From Isoptericola halotolerans (GTDB lineage: Bacteria > Actinomycetota > Actinomycetes > Actinomycetales > Cellulomonadaceae), in assembly GCF_013149785.1 (NCBI RefSeq), contig NZ_JABEZU010000003.1:434001-498000 (forward strand): DNA of 64,000 nt. The letters are read 5' to 3'. How positions within the stretch are numbered: position 1 is the first letter of the stretch; each line of letters starts with the position of its first letter. Made by a program: the position numbers and the translations under genes. Below the pieces are notes generated by a model. It made no database searches. It was not told the DNA's origin and saw only the letters and a program-made list of their open reading frames with translations. Below are positions 26,341 to 34,441 of this stretch, piece after piece.

Positions 26341-27213
26341 GTGCACCAGCACCTCCCTGATACACCCCTGACCTCCACCCCCGTGGTCGGTCCGGGTCCC
26401 GACCAACGCTGGTCCACCTGGACCTCCGTCACCAAGGGCCAGCGTGGCCCTGAGCCCCGACCCGGCTGGGTCGTCACGGCCGACGCCGCGCTCGACACCG
26501 AGCTCGGCGTCCTGAAGACGGGCAAGGAGGCCGACGTCTTTCTCGTCGAACGAGCCGTGCCCGACGACGCCCGTCAGCACAGCGTCCTGGCCGCCAAGCG
26601 GTACCGCGGGCGCGAGAACCGGCAGTTCCACCGGGACTCCACCTACACCGAGGGACGCCGTGCGCGACGCACCCGCGACCAGCGAGCCGTCGAGGACCGT
26701 CGATCGGCGTGGGGACGCACCGTCGCGGCCACCCAGTGGGCGGACGCCGAGTTCTCGGCGCTGTGCCGGCTGTGGGACGCGAGAGCCCCGGTCCCCTACC
26801 CCGTGCAGGTCGACGGCACCGAGCTGTTGCTGGAGTTCGTCGGCCACCGAGCGTCCGACGGCGCGTACGAGGCCGCCCCACGGCTGGCCCGGCTGCGGCC
26901 GGGCCGCGATGTCCTGGCCGACTGGTTCGACCAGCTGCGCCGGGCGATGAGCGTGCTCGCTCGGCTCGGTTGGGCGCACGGCGACCTGTCGCCGTACAAC
27001 ATCCTCGTCGACACGGCGGGCACGTCCGGCGCCCTCGACGGCGGACGGCTGGTCGTCATCGACCTGCCCCAGGTCGTGGACCTGGTGGCGAACCCGTTCG
27101 GGGCCGAGCTGCTGCACCGCGACTGCCGCAACGTCTGCGCATGGTTCGCCGCGCGCGGGCTGGAGGTCGACGCGGACGAGCTGTTCGCCGACGTCTTCTC
27201 CCAGGCGTGGTGA
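26341..27213 (+). CDS. RIO-type serine/threonine kinase
   Basis: Atypical kinase of the RIO1-like family found in some bacteria and archaea. It is 290 residues from GTG 26341, preceded by SD GAGGAG at 7-bp spacing. The P-loop-like segment is GVLKTGKEADVFLVE, the catalytic Lys is in LAAKRYRG, the RIO-specific insert is KRYRGRENRQFHRDSTYTEG (in part), the catalytic loop is WAHGDLSPYNILVD and the metal-binding loop VVIDLPQVVDLVANP. C-terminal HRDCRNVCAWFAARG is also conserved. Role in bacteria is poorly known; ribosome maturation is inferred from eukaryotic RIO1. Confidence 0.88.
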   Translation: MHQHLPDTPLTSTPVVGPGPDQRWSTWTSVTKGQRGPEPRPGWVVTADAALDTELGVLKTGKEADVFLVERAVPDDARQHSVLAAKRYRGRENRQFHRDSTYTEGRRARRTRDQRAVEDRRSAWGRTVAATQWADAEFSALCRLWDARAPVPYPVQVDGTELLLEFVGHRASDGAYEAAPRLARLRPGRDVLADWFDQLRRAMSVLARLGWAHGDLSPYNILVDTAGTSGALDGGRLVVIDLPQVVDLVANPFGAELLHRDCRNVCAWFAARGLEVDADELFADVFSQAW

Positions 27214-27216
27214 GGC

Positions 27217-27257
27217 CCCGACGCCGGCGCGACCGGGGCGGTCGTGCCGGCGTCGGG
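27217..27257. terminator. long hairpin after RIO kinase gene
   Basis: 18-bp stem with a single G-T wobble (arms 27217-27234 and 27240-27257) and a 5-nt loop GGGGC, directly after the RIO stop and before the converging ectD gene. Confidence 0.75.
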
Positions 27258-27324
27258 CACCGGTGAGGGGCCGGCGGCGGACCTGGTCAGGGCAGCGCGT
27301 GCCCGGACCAGCCCCGCTCCCGGG

Positions 27325-28224
27325 CTACCGCAGCGGCGTGAAGTCGCGGTCGGCGATGCGCGTCGGACGAGGCGCGGGTGCCGCGTACGGCTCGGCCAGC
27401 GTGTTCTCGACGCTGTTGAACACCAGGAAGATGTTCGAGCGCGGGAACGGCGTGATGTTGTTGCCCGACCCGTGCATGATGTTGCAGTCGAACCACAGCG
27501 CCGACCCCGCCGGACCCGTGAACTGGTCCACGCCGTACTTCCAGGCGAGCTCGGTGATGGCCTCCTCGCTCGGGACGCCGATCTTCTGCTCCTTGAGCGA
27601 GTCCTGGTGGTAGTTCTCCGGGGTCTCGCCCACGCACGGCACGTAGCTGCGGTGCGAGCCGGGCATCACCATCAGCCCGCCGTTGTAGGGATAGTTCGGC
27701 GTCAGGGCGATCGAGCAGCTCACCGCACGCGGGGCGGGCATGCCGTCCTCGGCGTGCCATGTCTCGAAGTCCGAGTGCCAGTAGAACCCGGTGCCCTTGT
27801 AGCCCGGCATGTAGTTCACCCGGGTCTGGTGCAGGTAGACGTCCGAGCCGAGGAGCTGGCGAGCCCGGTCCAGGAGGCGCGGGTCCCGGCTCAGCGCCTC
27901 GATCTGCTCGCTGATCCTCGTCACCTCGAAGATGGAGCGGACCTCCCCCGACACCTTCTCCCGCACGACCCGGGGGTCGCCCTGCAGGGATTCGTCGGAG
28001 GCGAGCCGTTCCAGCTCGGCGCTGTACTGCGTCACCTCACCGGGGGTGATGAAGTCCGGCAGGATGGTGAACCCGCGCTCGGAGTGCGCCTCCAGCGCGG
28101 CGGCGTCGAACGGGCCGTCGTCGTCCGTCCCCCACACCGTGGGGTGCTGACGTTCGATGATCTCGCCCGGGCGGGTCAGCCTGCTCGGGTAGAGGTCCGT
28201 CATGGTTTCCGTCGTGGCGGTCAT
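27325..28224 (-). CDS. ectD: ectoine hydroxylase EctD
   Basis: Non-heme Fe(II)/2-oxoglutarate dioxygenase converting ectoine to 5-hydroxyectoine, an osmolyte and stress protectant. The 299 residues show the signature FYWHSDFETWHAEDGMP, with Fe ligands His150 and Asp152, the distal ligand His251 in FDCNIMHGSGNNITPFPRSN (in part) and Arg262 for 2-oxoglutarate. SD GAGAAGGG supports ATG 28224. Length is normal. No ectA, ectB or ectC lies next to it, so ectoine must come from genes elsewhere or by uptake. Confidence 0.93.
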   Translation of the reverse strand: MTATTETMTDLYPSRLTRPGEIIERQHPTVWGTDDDGPFDAAALEAHSERGFTILPDFITPGEVTQYSAELERLASDESLQGDPRVVREKVSGEVRSIFEVTRISEQIEALSRDPRLLDRARQLLGSDVYLHQTRVNYMPGYKGTGFYWHSDFETWHAEDGMPAPRAVSCSIALTPNYPYNGGLMVMPGSHRSYVPCVGETPENYHQDSLKEQKIGVPSEEAITELAWKYGVDQFTGPAGSALWFDCNIMHGSGNNITPFPRSNIFLVFNSVENTLAEPYAAPAPRPTRIADRDFTPLR

Positions 28225-28388
28225 GGGTCATCCCTTCTCCCGGATCGTCCCGGGGTCGCGGCGTCTCATGCTCGCGGCGTGCTCGTCGCCCGTCGGTCGA
28301 TCAGGACCCGAGCACGCGCACGTGACCCATCGGAACGCGGAAGGGCACCCGGTAGCAAGTCGGCGGGCCGGGCGGGCGCGTCGACCGG

Positions 28389-29111
28389 TCAGCCGCCGAC
28401 GCCCACGCTGTTGTCCGGAGCGCCGTCGCCGGGCGGCAGGTCACCGCGCTCGACCGGGCCGTCCGTGCCGAGCCCGGGGCCTCCGTCCCCCGGACCAGTC
28501 CCGGGGCCGCCGTCGCCGGTGCTCGACGGCGCGGGGGGCAGCAGCGTGTCCAGCTCCTCGGCGGTGGGGACGCGCACGGACTCCAGCGCCGTGCGCAGCA
28601 CCTCGGGCTCCACCCCTGTGCCGGAGACCCGCACGATCGCGCCGTCCCGCTCGACGGCGTACTCCTGCGCGTCGCCGGCCGTGCGGTGGAACGCCTCGCC
28701 CTCCGCCGTGCACTCGACCGGGCCGTCCGCCTCCTCCCCGCCGGTGGTGAGCACCGGCAGGTCGGGACAGGTCTCCGCCGAGATCTCGCCCCTGAGGGTG
28801 GAGATCATGACCGCGTCCCCTGTCGAGGCGTCGGAGAGGACTGCGGAGTACCCGTCGGCGCCGTACGCACCGCCGGCGTGCGAGATCGCCTCCAGGCCGT
28901 CGACGTCGATCGTCAGCACGTACTCGGGCACCACGCCGTGGTACGCCGCACGCTCGGCGATCGTCGCCGGGTCGGCCGGTCCCGTCGAGGCGGCCGGTCC
29001 CGTCGAGGCGGTCGGGTCGGCCGACGACCCGCCGATCAGGTTCGCGCAGCCCGTCAGCGCCAGGACGGCGGCCGCCGTACAGCTCGTCCAGGCGGTCCGT
29101 CGTGAGCTCAT
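28389..29111 (-). CDS. putative secreted lipoprotein
   Basis: A 240-residue protein with a lipoprotein signal: Arg-Arg at 4-5, hydrophobic core, lipobox LALTGC with Cys22. Two short repeats of STGPA follow. The mature domain has two likely disulfide cysteines (ETCPDL and VECTAEG) and strand-rich sequence; the C-terminus from about 200 is Gly/Pro/Asp-rich and disordered. No domain family recognised. It lies between ectD and a GNAT gene, all leftward; a start-to-stop gap of 38 bp to the GNAT suggests an operon with it. Confidence 0.75.
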   Translation of the reverse strand: MSSRRTAWTSCTAAAVLALTGCANLIGGSSADPTASTGPAASTGPADPATIAERAAYHGVVPEYVLTIDVDGLEAISHAGGAYGADGYSAVLSDASTGDAVMISTLRGEISAETCPDLPVLTTGGEEADGPVECTAEGEAFHRTAGDAQEYAVERDGAIVRVSGTGVEPEVLRTALESVRVPTAEELDTLLPPAPSSTGDGGPGTGPGDGGPGLGTDGPVERGDLPPGDGAPDNSVGVGG

Positions 29112-29149
29112 GGTCCGCCATCCTGACAGGTCGGCGGGCGCGCGCCCCG

Positions 29150-29749
29150 TCAGTCGAGCGCGCGTCGCAGCCACCACCGCGGCAGCCTTCCGCTGGTGGC
29201 GGCGGTCTCCCCGACCTGCTCGAAGCCCTCGGACTCGAAGAGCGGGACGGTCCCGACGAACGCCGCGCTCACCGGGACCCGCGCACCGGGCGTGACCTCC
29301 ACCGGGAACCCCTCGACGGCCCGCGCCCCCCGGGAACGCGCGTGATCGACCGCTCCGCGCAGCAGCGCGCGGGCCACGCCGCGGCGCCGGTACCCGACCC
29401 GCACCACGAAACACATGACGACCCAGGTCGTCGGCCAGCCCTCGGGTTCGCCGCGGGGCAGGACGCGCGAGCGCTGCAACGACCCGGCGGCCGAGCGAGG
29501 AGCGAGCCCGACCCAACCGACGGGGGTCGTCCCGGTCCCGCCGCCGGTGTCCTCCAGGTAGGCGAGGAGCCCCGGGGGCTCGTGCGCGCACAGCTCACGC
29601 AGGTGTCCCTCGCGCCCGTCGACCGACAGGCCGCGTGGCATGCGCCAGTGCAGGCACCAGCAGGCCTGTTCGCGTCCCCGCGAGTTGAGCAAGGTCGCCA
29701 CGTCGTCGAACCGGCTCGCGGTCGCGGGTTCCACCCTCACCTCGACCAT
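29150..29749 (-). CDS. GNAT family N-acetyltransferase
   Basis: A 199-residue acetyltransferase. The N-terminal segment REQACWCLHWRMPRG is characteristic of a subgroup with a Cys-rich substrate-side motif; the acetyl-CoA loop is VRVGYRRRGVARALLRGAVDHA and the C-terminal FVGTVPLFESEGFEQVGE is typical of GNAT strand 7. Substrate unknown. ATG 29749 is used; the upstream 112 bp to the divergent SRPBCC gene contains the ArsR-type operator. Confidence 0.83.
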   Translation of the reverse strand: MVEVRVEPATASRFDDVATLLNSRGREQACWCLHWRMPRGLSVDGREGHLRELCAHEPPGLLAYLEDTGGGTGTTPVGWVGLAPRSAAGSLQRSRVLPRGEPEGWPTTWVVMCFVVRVGYRRRGVARALLRGAVDHARSRGARAVEGFPVEVTPGARVPVSAAFVGTVPLFESEGFEQVGETAATSGRLPRWWLRRALD

Positions 29750-29833
29750 GCCTCGACACTACGACGGGACGCCGACACCGACAGAGCGAGGTGTCACGCC
29801 GCGGGTGCACCGGTGGGCATCTCGTGGTTCAAT

Positions 29834-29849
29834 ATAAGCACCTACTTAT
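29834..29849. promoter_or_regulatory. ArsR-type operator before SRPBCC-ArsR operon
   Basis: ATAAG-N6-CTTAT inverted repeat in an AT-rich island, directly upstream of the SD (GGAAGGA) of the SRPBCC gene. Position and sequence fit a site for autorepression by the ArsR protein encoded second in the operon. Confidence 0.55.
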
Positions 29850-29861
29850 GGAAGGAACCTC

Positions 29862-30506
29862 ATGAGCATCACCATCGACCCTGTCGCCACGGCAGGACTC
29901 GTCGCCCGCGAGGTCCGCAGCGGCGAGCGCGGTGGCGAACCCACCCGCATCACGGTCGCCCGACGCACCTACGCCGCTGAGCGTGACGACGTCTGGGACG
30001 CCGTCACCTCCGCGGAACGGCTCCCGCGCTGGTTCCTGCCCGTGGACGGCGACCTGGCACCCGGCGGGCGCTACCAGCTCGAGGGCAACGCGGGTGGCAC
30101 CATCGAGCGGTGCGAGGCACCCGAGTCGTTCTCCGTCACGTGGGAGTTCGGTGGCGGCACGTCCTGGGTGACGGTCACGCTGCGCCCGCACGACGCCGGC
30201 ACGCTCCTCGAGCTGGTCCACGAGTCACCGGTGCAGCCCGAGTTCTGGGAGCAGTACGGCCCGGGGGCCGGCGGCGTCGGCTGGGACCTCGCACTCATGG
30301 GCCTCGGTCTGCACCTCGCCACGGGGGCTGCCGGCGACCCGCGCGAGGCCGACGCCTGGAGCGTCTCGCCCGACGGCGTGGCATTCGTGCGAGCAGCGGC
30401 CACGGCGTGGGGCGAGGCGGCCGCCGCCGACGGGGACGACCCCGAGTCCGCGCGGGCGGCGGCCGAGCGCACCGTCGCCTTCTACACCACCGCACCCGAG
30501 GCGTGA
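29862..30506 (+). CDS. SRPBCC (AHSA1-like) domain protein
   Basis: Ligand-binding START/Bet v1-fold protein, 214 residues, of the Activator-of-Hsp90-ATPase-homologue family. It contains VARRTYAAERDDVWDAVTSAERLPRWFLPV, GGRYQLEGNAGGTI and VTVTLRPHDAGTLLELVHE, the classic AHSA1 pattern. In actinomycetes this type is usually paired with an ArsR regulator. Here the ArsR gene starts 1 bp after its stop. Role unknown; binding of a hydrophobic ligand is inferred. Confidence 0.87.
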   Translation: MSITIDPVATAGLVAREVRSGERGGEPTRITVARRTYAAERDDVWDAVTSAERLPRWFLPVDGDLAPGGRYQLEGNAGGTIERCEAPESFSVTWEFGGGTSWVTVTLRPHDAGTLLELVHESPVQPEFWEQYGPGAGGVGWDLALMGLGLHLATGAAGDPREADAWSVSPDGVAFVRAAATAWGEAAAADGDDPESARAAAERTVAFYTTAPEA

Positions 30507-30507
30507 G

Positions 30508-30984
30508 ATGACCCGACCGGCGTCGGACCCGGTCTTCGCCGCCCTCGGCGACCCGGTGCGCCGACGGCTGCTGGAGCTCGTGCACCGTGCCGGCGAGCAG
30601 CCCGCGGGCGCACTGGTCGACGCGCTGCGGTCCGAGCGCGACATCTCGCAGCCGGCGGTCTCCCAGCACCTGCGGGTGCTGCGGGAGGCCCGGCTGGTGC
30701 AGGCGCGTGCCGAAGGCACCCGGCGGCTGTACGCCGTCGATCCTGTCGGGATCGACGCCGCCCGGAGCTGGCTCGTCACCTTCGCCGACCCGTTCTCGCA
30801 GCCTCTCGACGCGCTGGACACCGAGCTCGCCCGCGGCCGCCGCGACCGCCGTCGTGCCGCTGCGGCGAGCGACTCGGGTGGCACCTCGAGTGACACAGCA
30901 GGGACCGCTCCGGTCAGCGGAAGTCCCTCGACCGGGTCGCTACCGGGAGGTGCAGCGGGGCGAGGTGCTCGGCGAGCAGGTTGA
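30508..30984 (+). CDS. ArsR family transcriptional regulator
   Basis: Winged-helix repressor. Residues 1-100 form the domain: DPVFAALGDPVRRRLLELV, then ISQPAVSQHLRVLREARLVQARAEGTRRLYAV (recognition helix and wing). No cysteine metal site is present, so it is not a classical metal sensor. The remaining 50 or so residues are low-complexity Ser/Gly/Arg and overlap the 3' end of dnaE2 on the other strand by 71 bp. Typical relatives end near residue 110-120, so the tail may have arisen by loss of an earlier stop. Confidence 0.85.
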   Translation: MTRPASDPVFAALGDPVRRRLLELVHRAGEQPAGALVDALRSERDISQPAVSQHLRVLREARLVQARAEGTRRLYAVDPVGIDAARSWLVTFADPFSQPLDALDTELARGRRDRRRAAAASDSGGTSSDTAGTAPVSGSPSTGSLPGGAAGRGARRAG

Positions 30985-33900
30985 CGGCGCCGTCGGACCG
31001 TTCCACCTGCCCGCGCACCACCATGGCCGCCGCTCCCCGGGCCACGGTCCGGAACCGTCGCCACAGCCCGGGGGTGCAGATGACGTTGAGCAGCCCGGTC
31101 TCGTCCTCCAGGGACAGGAACGTCACCCCGCCGGCAGTGCCGGGCCGCTGGCGGTGGGTGACGACCCCACCGACGGCGACGCGACGCCCCGGCTCGGTCC
31201 GCATGGCTGCTGCGACCGTGAGCACCCCCTGACGGTCCAGCCCGTCCCGCACGTGCTCCAGCGGGGAGGTCGAACCCGGGGTGATCCCGGTGGCCCAGGT
31301 GTCGGCGACGTCGATCTCGAGGGGGGTCATGCCCGGCAGCGCCGGGGCCGACACCCCGACACTGACCCCCTCGAGCGTGTCCGGCCCCTCCTGGCCGAGC
31401 GCACCCGCGGCCCACAGCCCCTCGCGCCGGGTCACCCCGAGCGAGGTCAGCGCGCCGGCGGTGGCGAGCGCCTCCAGGCGCGCGGTGGACAGCTCCACCC
31501 GGCGCACCAGGTCGCGCAGGTCCCTGAACGGTCCGTGGGTGTCCCGCTCGGCGACCACCCGTTCGGCGACGTCGGTGCCCAGTCCTCGCACGGCCGCCAG
31601 CCCGAGCCGCACCGCCAGCCGGGCGTCGACGTCGAGCGGTGTCGCCCCGCTGCCGAGCATGCCCTCCGCACCGTCGACCATGCCGTGAGCGCCCGTCCCG
31701 CCCTCCGGACGGGCGCTCACGGCATGGTCGGCCGGGAACACGCCGGCGAGCGCCGCCGAGGCGTTGACGTCCGGACCCAGCACCCGCACCCCGTGGCGAC
31801 GGGCGTCGGCCACCAGGGAAGCCGGGGAGTAGAACCCCATCGGCTGCGCGGCCAGCAGCCCCGCGAAGAACGCCTCGGGATGGTGCACCTTGAGCCACGA
31901 GCTGGCGTAGACCAGGAACGCGAAGGAGTACGCGTGCGACTCGGGGAAACCGAAGTCGGCGAACGCCTTGAGCTTGTCGTAGACCTCCTCGCGGACCTCG
32001 GGCGGCACCCCGCGCTCGGCCATCCCGGCGAACAGCCGCCCGCGCAGCGCCTCCATGCGTTCCACCGACCGTTTGGACCCCATGGCACGCCGGAGCTGGT
32101 CGGACTCGGCCGGGCTGAACCCCGCGACGTCGATCGCCATCTGCATGAGCTGCTCCTGGAACAGCGGCACCCCCAGGGTGCGCCGGAGCGACGGCTCCAG
32201 CAGGGGGTGCAGGTAGGTCACCTCCTGACGGCCCCGGGAGCGTTCGATGTACGGGTGCACGGAGTTCCCCTGGATCGGACCGGGCCGGATGAGGGCGACC
32301 TCGACGACGATGTCGTAGAACGTCCGGGGCCGCAGCCTCGGCAGGGTCGCCATCTGCGCACGGGACTCCACCTGGAACACCCCGACGGTGTCGGCCGTGC
32401 AGAGCAGGTCGTAGACCCTCGGGTCGTCCTGCGGCAGGGTGTGCAGCTCCAGCCGCTCCCCCGTGCGCTGCTCGACCGCCTCGAAGGCGTAGCGGATCGC
32501 CGTGAGCATGCCCAGGCCCAGCAGGTCGAACTTCACCAGGCCGGCGTCCGCGCAGTCCTCCTTGTCCCACTGCAGCACCGTGCGGCCCTCCATCCGGGCC
32601 CACTCGACCGGGCACACCTCGATGACGGGCCGGTCGCACATCACCATGCCCCCGGAGTGGATGCCCAGGTGCCTGGGAAGACGCAGCAGGCGCTCCGCGA
32701 GATCCAGCACGGGCGCCGGGATCTGCCCCTCCTGCTCGGCCGACGGCGGCACCTGCGCGGGCACGACGTCGTGGGAGTCGTCCGCCCGTCGCAGTCCGCC
32801 GTCCGGCCGGTCCTGGCCGGCGAGCGGGTCGACGACCCGGCCGGCCGCGGAGCCCCACTGGGCGGCCACCCGGGCCTTCTTCTCGTCCCGCCGGGTGACC
32901 GGCGCACCACCGGCCGCTCGGGCGTCACGAGCCGCCGCGTCCGCGGCCGGGCTGACCGGGTCAGGTCCCCGCAACGACCCCCAGCGCTCGATGGACTTGG
33001 ACCAGGCGTCCTGCTGCCCGACGTCGTACCCGAGCGCGCGGGCGGCGTCGCGCACCGCCGAGCGCGGCCGGTAGGAGATGACGTTGGCCACCTGCGCGGC
33101 GTGCGTGCGCCCGAACCGGGCGTAGACGTGCTGGATGACCTCCTCACGGCGCCCCGACTCGATGTCGATGTCGATGTCCGGGGGTCCGTCCCGCTCGGGG
33201 GCGAGGAACCGTTCGAACAGCAGGCCGTGATGCACGGCGTCGACGGCGGTGATCCCCAGGGCATAGCAGACCGCGGAGTTGGCGGCGCTCCCCCGCCCCT
33301 GGCACAGGATGCCCTCGCGCCGGCAGAACTCGACCAGGTCGTAGACCACGAGGAAGTACCCCGGGAAGTTCAGGTCGGTGATGACGCGCAGCTCGTGGTC
33401 GATCTGCGCCCACGCCTTCGGCTCCCGCCCCGTGCTGCCGGGCCCGGGGCGCGGGCCGTACCTCTCGGTGGCCCCGCGACGCACCAGCTCACGCAACCAG
33501 CTCGCCTCGTCGTGCCCCGACGGCACCGGGTACGGCGGCAGCTCAGGGGCCACCAGGTGCAGGTCGAACGCGCACTCGGCGGCGAGCTCGGCGGCCGTCG
33601 GCACCGACCGCGGGTGCCGGTGGTGCAGCCGGGCCATCTCCGCACCCGAGCGCAGGTGCGCGGTCGGGGCCCCGGGCAGCCAGCCGTCCTGGTCGTCGAG
33701 GGAGGACCGGGCCCGCACGGCCGCGAGCGCCCCGGCGAGGTCCGCGTCGCGCGGGCGGGCGTAGTGCGCGGCCGTGGTGGCCACCAGCGGCAGCCCGGCA
33801 TCTTGCGACAACGCGGCGAGCGCGGCGTGGCGGTCGGCGTCCCGGGGGTCGCCGGTGGCGGTGATCTCCACGGCGACGTTGTCGTGCCCGAAGACGGCGG

Positions 33901-34441
33901 CGAGCCGGTCGAGCTCGCGGCGCGCGGCGGACCACGGGTCGGGGCCAGCAGCTCCGACACCTCCTTCCAGGGCTCGCCGCACGGCCCCCTTGCGGCAGCC
34001 GGTGAGCACCAGCCACTGCCCGTCGGCCTCGGCCCCGAGACGGTCGAGGTCGTAGCGCGCCGCCCCCTTGACCCCGGCCTCGAGGTGGGCGGTGGCGATG
34101 GCGCGCGACAGGTTCCGGTAGCCGTCCGGGCCGCGGGCCAGCACGAGCAGGTGCGTGGCCCGCGGGTCCGGGACGCCGGTGGGTTCGTCGAGCACCGGCG
34201 CGCCGCCGGGCGTGGGGGCCGGCAGGTGCAGCTCGGCGCCGAACACGGTGGGCAGGCCGACGGCCCGCGCCGCCTCGGCGAAGCGGACGACGCCGTACAG
34301 CCCGTCGTGGTCGGTCAGGGCCAGGGCCTCCAGGCCGAGCCGGTCGGCCTCGGCGGCGAGCTCGGCCGGGTGGCTGGCGCCGTCGAGGAAGCTGAAGGCC
34401 GAGTGGGCGTGCAGCTCGGCGTACCGCTCCGTCTCAGTCAT
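30914..34441 (-). CDS. dnaE2: error-prone DNA polymerase DnaE2 (ImuC)
   Basis: Translesion C-family polymerase responsible, with ImuA and ImuB, for SOS mutagenesis. It is 1175 residues from ATG 34441 (TETERYAELHAHSAFSFLDGA, the PHP domain). Catalytic acidic residues lie in PPDIDIDIESGRREEV, and the region FKDL-equivalents LLGLGMLTAIRYAFE and ECTPGLW-like CTPGLWRRF are present; it ends SRDFR as the family does. Two regions look inserted: a charged Ala/Arg stretch around residues 480-560 and residues 904-930, which are encoded by a palindromic repeat. It overlaps imuB by 8 bp. Expected to be LexA-controlled from the box before imuA. Confidence 0.95.
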   Translation of the reverse strand: MTETERYAELHAHSAFSFLDGASHPAELAAEADRLGLEALALTDHDGLYGVVRFAEAARAVGLPTVFGAELHLPAPTPGGAPVLDEPTGVPDPRATHLLVLARGPDGYRNLSRAIATAHLEAGVKGAARYDLDRLGAEADGQWLVLTGCRKGAVRRALEGGVGAAGPDPWSAARRELDRLAAVFGHDNVAVEITATGDPRDADRHAALAALSQDAGLPLVATTAAHYARPRDADLAGALAAVRARSSLDDQDGWLPGAPTAHLRSGAEMARLHHRHPRSVPTAAELAAECAFDLHLVAPELPPYPVPSGHDEASWLRELVRRGATERYGPRPGPGSTGREPKAWAQIDHELRVITDLNFPGYFLVVYDLVEFCRREGILCQGRGSAANSAVCYALGITAVDAVHHGLLFERFLAPERDGPPDIDIDIESGRREEVIQHVYARFGRTHAAQVANVISYRPRSAVRDAARALGYDVGQQDAWSKSIERWGSLRGPDPVSPAADAAARDARAAGGAPVTRRDEKKARVAAQWGSAAGRVVDPLAGQDRPDGGLRRADDSHDVVPAQVPPSAEQEGQIPAPVLDLAERLLRLPRHLGIHSGGMVMCDRPVIEVCPVEWARMEGRTVLQWDKEDCADAGLVKFDLLGLGMLTAIRYAFEAVEQRTGERLELHTLPQDDPRVYDLLCTADTVGVFQVESRAQMATLPRLRPRTFYDIVVEVALIRPGPIQGNSVHPYIERSRGRQEVTYLHPLLEPSLRRTLGVPLFQEQLMQMAIDVAGFSPAESDQLRRAMGSKRSVERMEALRGRLFAGMAERGVPPEVREEVYDKLKAFADFGFPESHAYSFAFLVYASSWLKVHHPEAFFAGLLAAQPMGFYSPASLVADARRHGVRVLGPDVNASAALAGVFPADHAVSARPEGGTGAHGMVDGAEGMLGSGATPLDVDARLAVRLGLAAVRGLGTDVAERVVAERDTHGPFRDLRDLVRRVELSTARLEALATAGALTSLGVTRREGLWAAGALGQEGPDTLEGVSVGVSAPALPGMTPLEIDVADTWATGITPGSTSPLEHVRDGLDRQGVLTVAAAMRTEPGRRVAVGGVVTHRQRPGTAGGVTFLSLEDETGLLNVICTPGLWRRFRTVARGAAAMVVRGQVERSDGAVNLLAEHLAPLHLPVATRSRDFR
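31652..31733 (-). repeat. palindromic repeat element inside dnaE2 (copy 1)
   Basis: Perfect 24-bp arms (31675-31698 and 31707-31730) with an 8-nt loop, followed on the minus strand by 12 bases and then GCATGCTCGGC. The arms read CGACCATGCCGTGAGCGCCC from the outside. The element keeps the dnaE2 frame and encodes residues 904-930 (ADHAVSARPEGG and onward to GMLG). It shares design and sequence with the copies at 39582 and 40281. Confidence 0.8.

Noticed and set aside
28277-28317. 9-bp inverted repeat (GCGTGCTCG / CGAGCACGC) upstream of ectD as an operator
   Set aside because: The 23-nt loop and ordinary GC-rich sequence make it no better than chance in this background.
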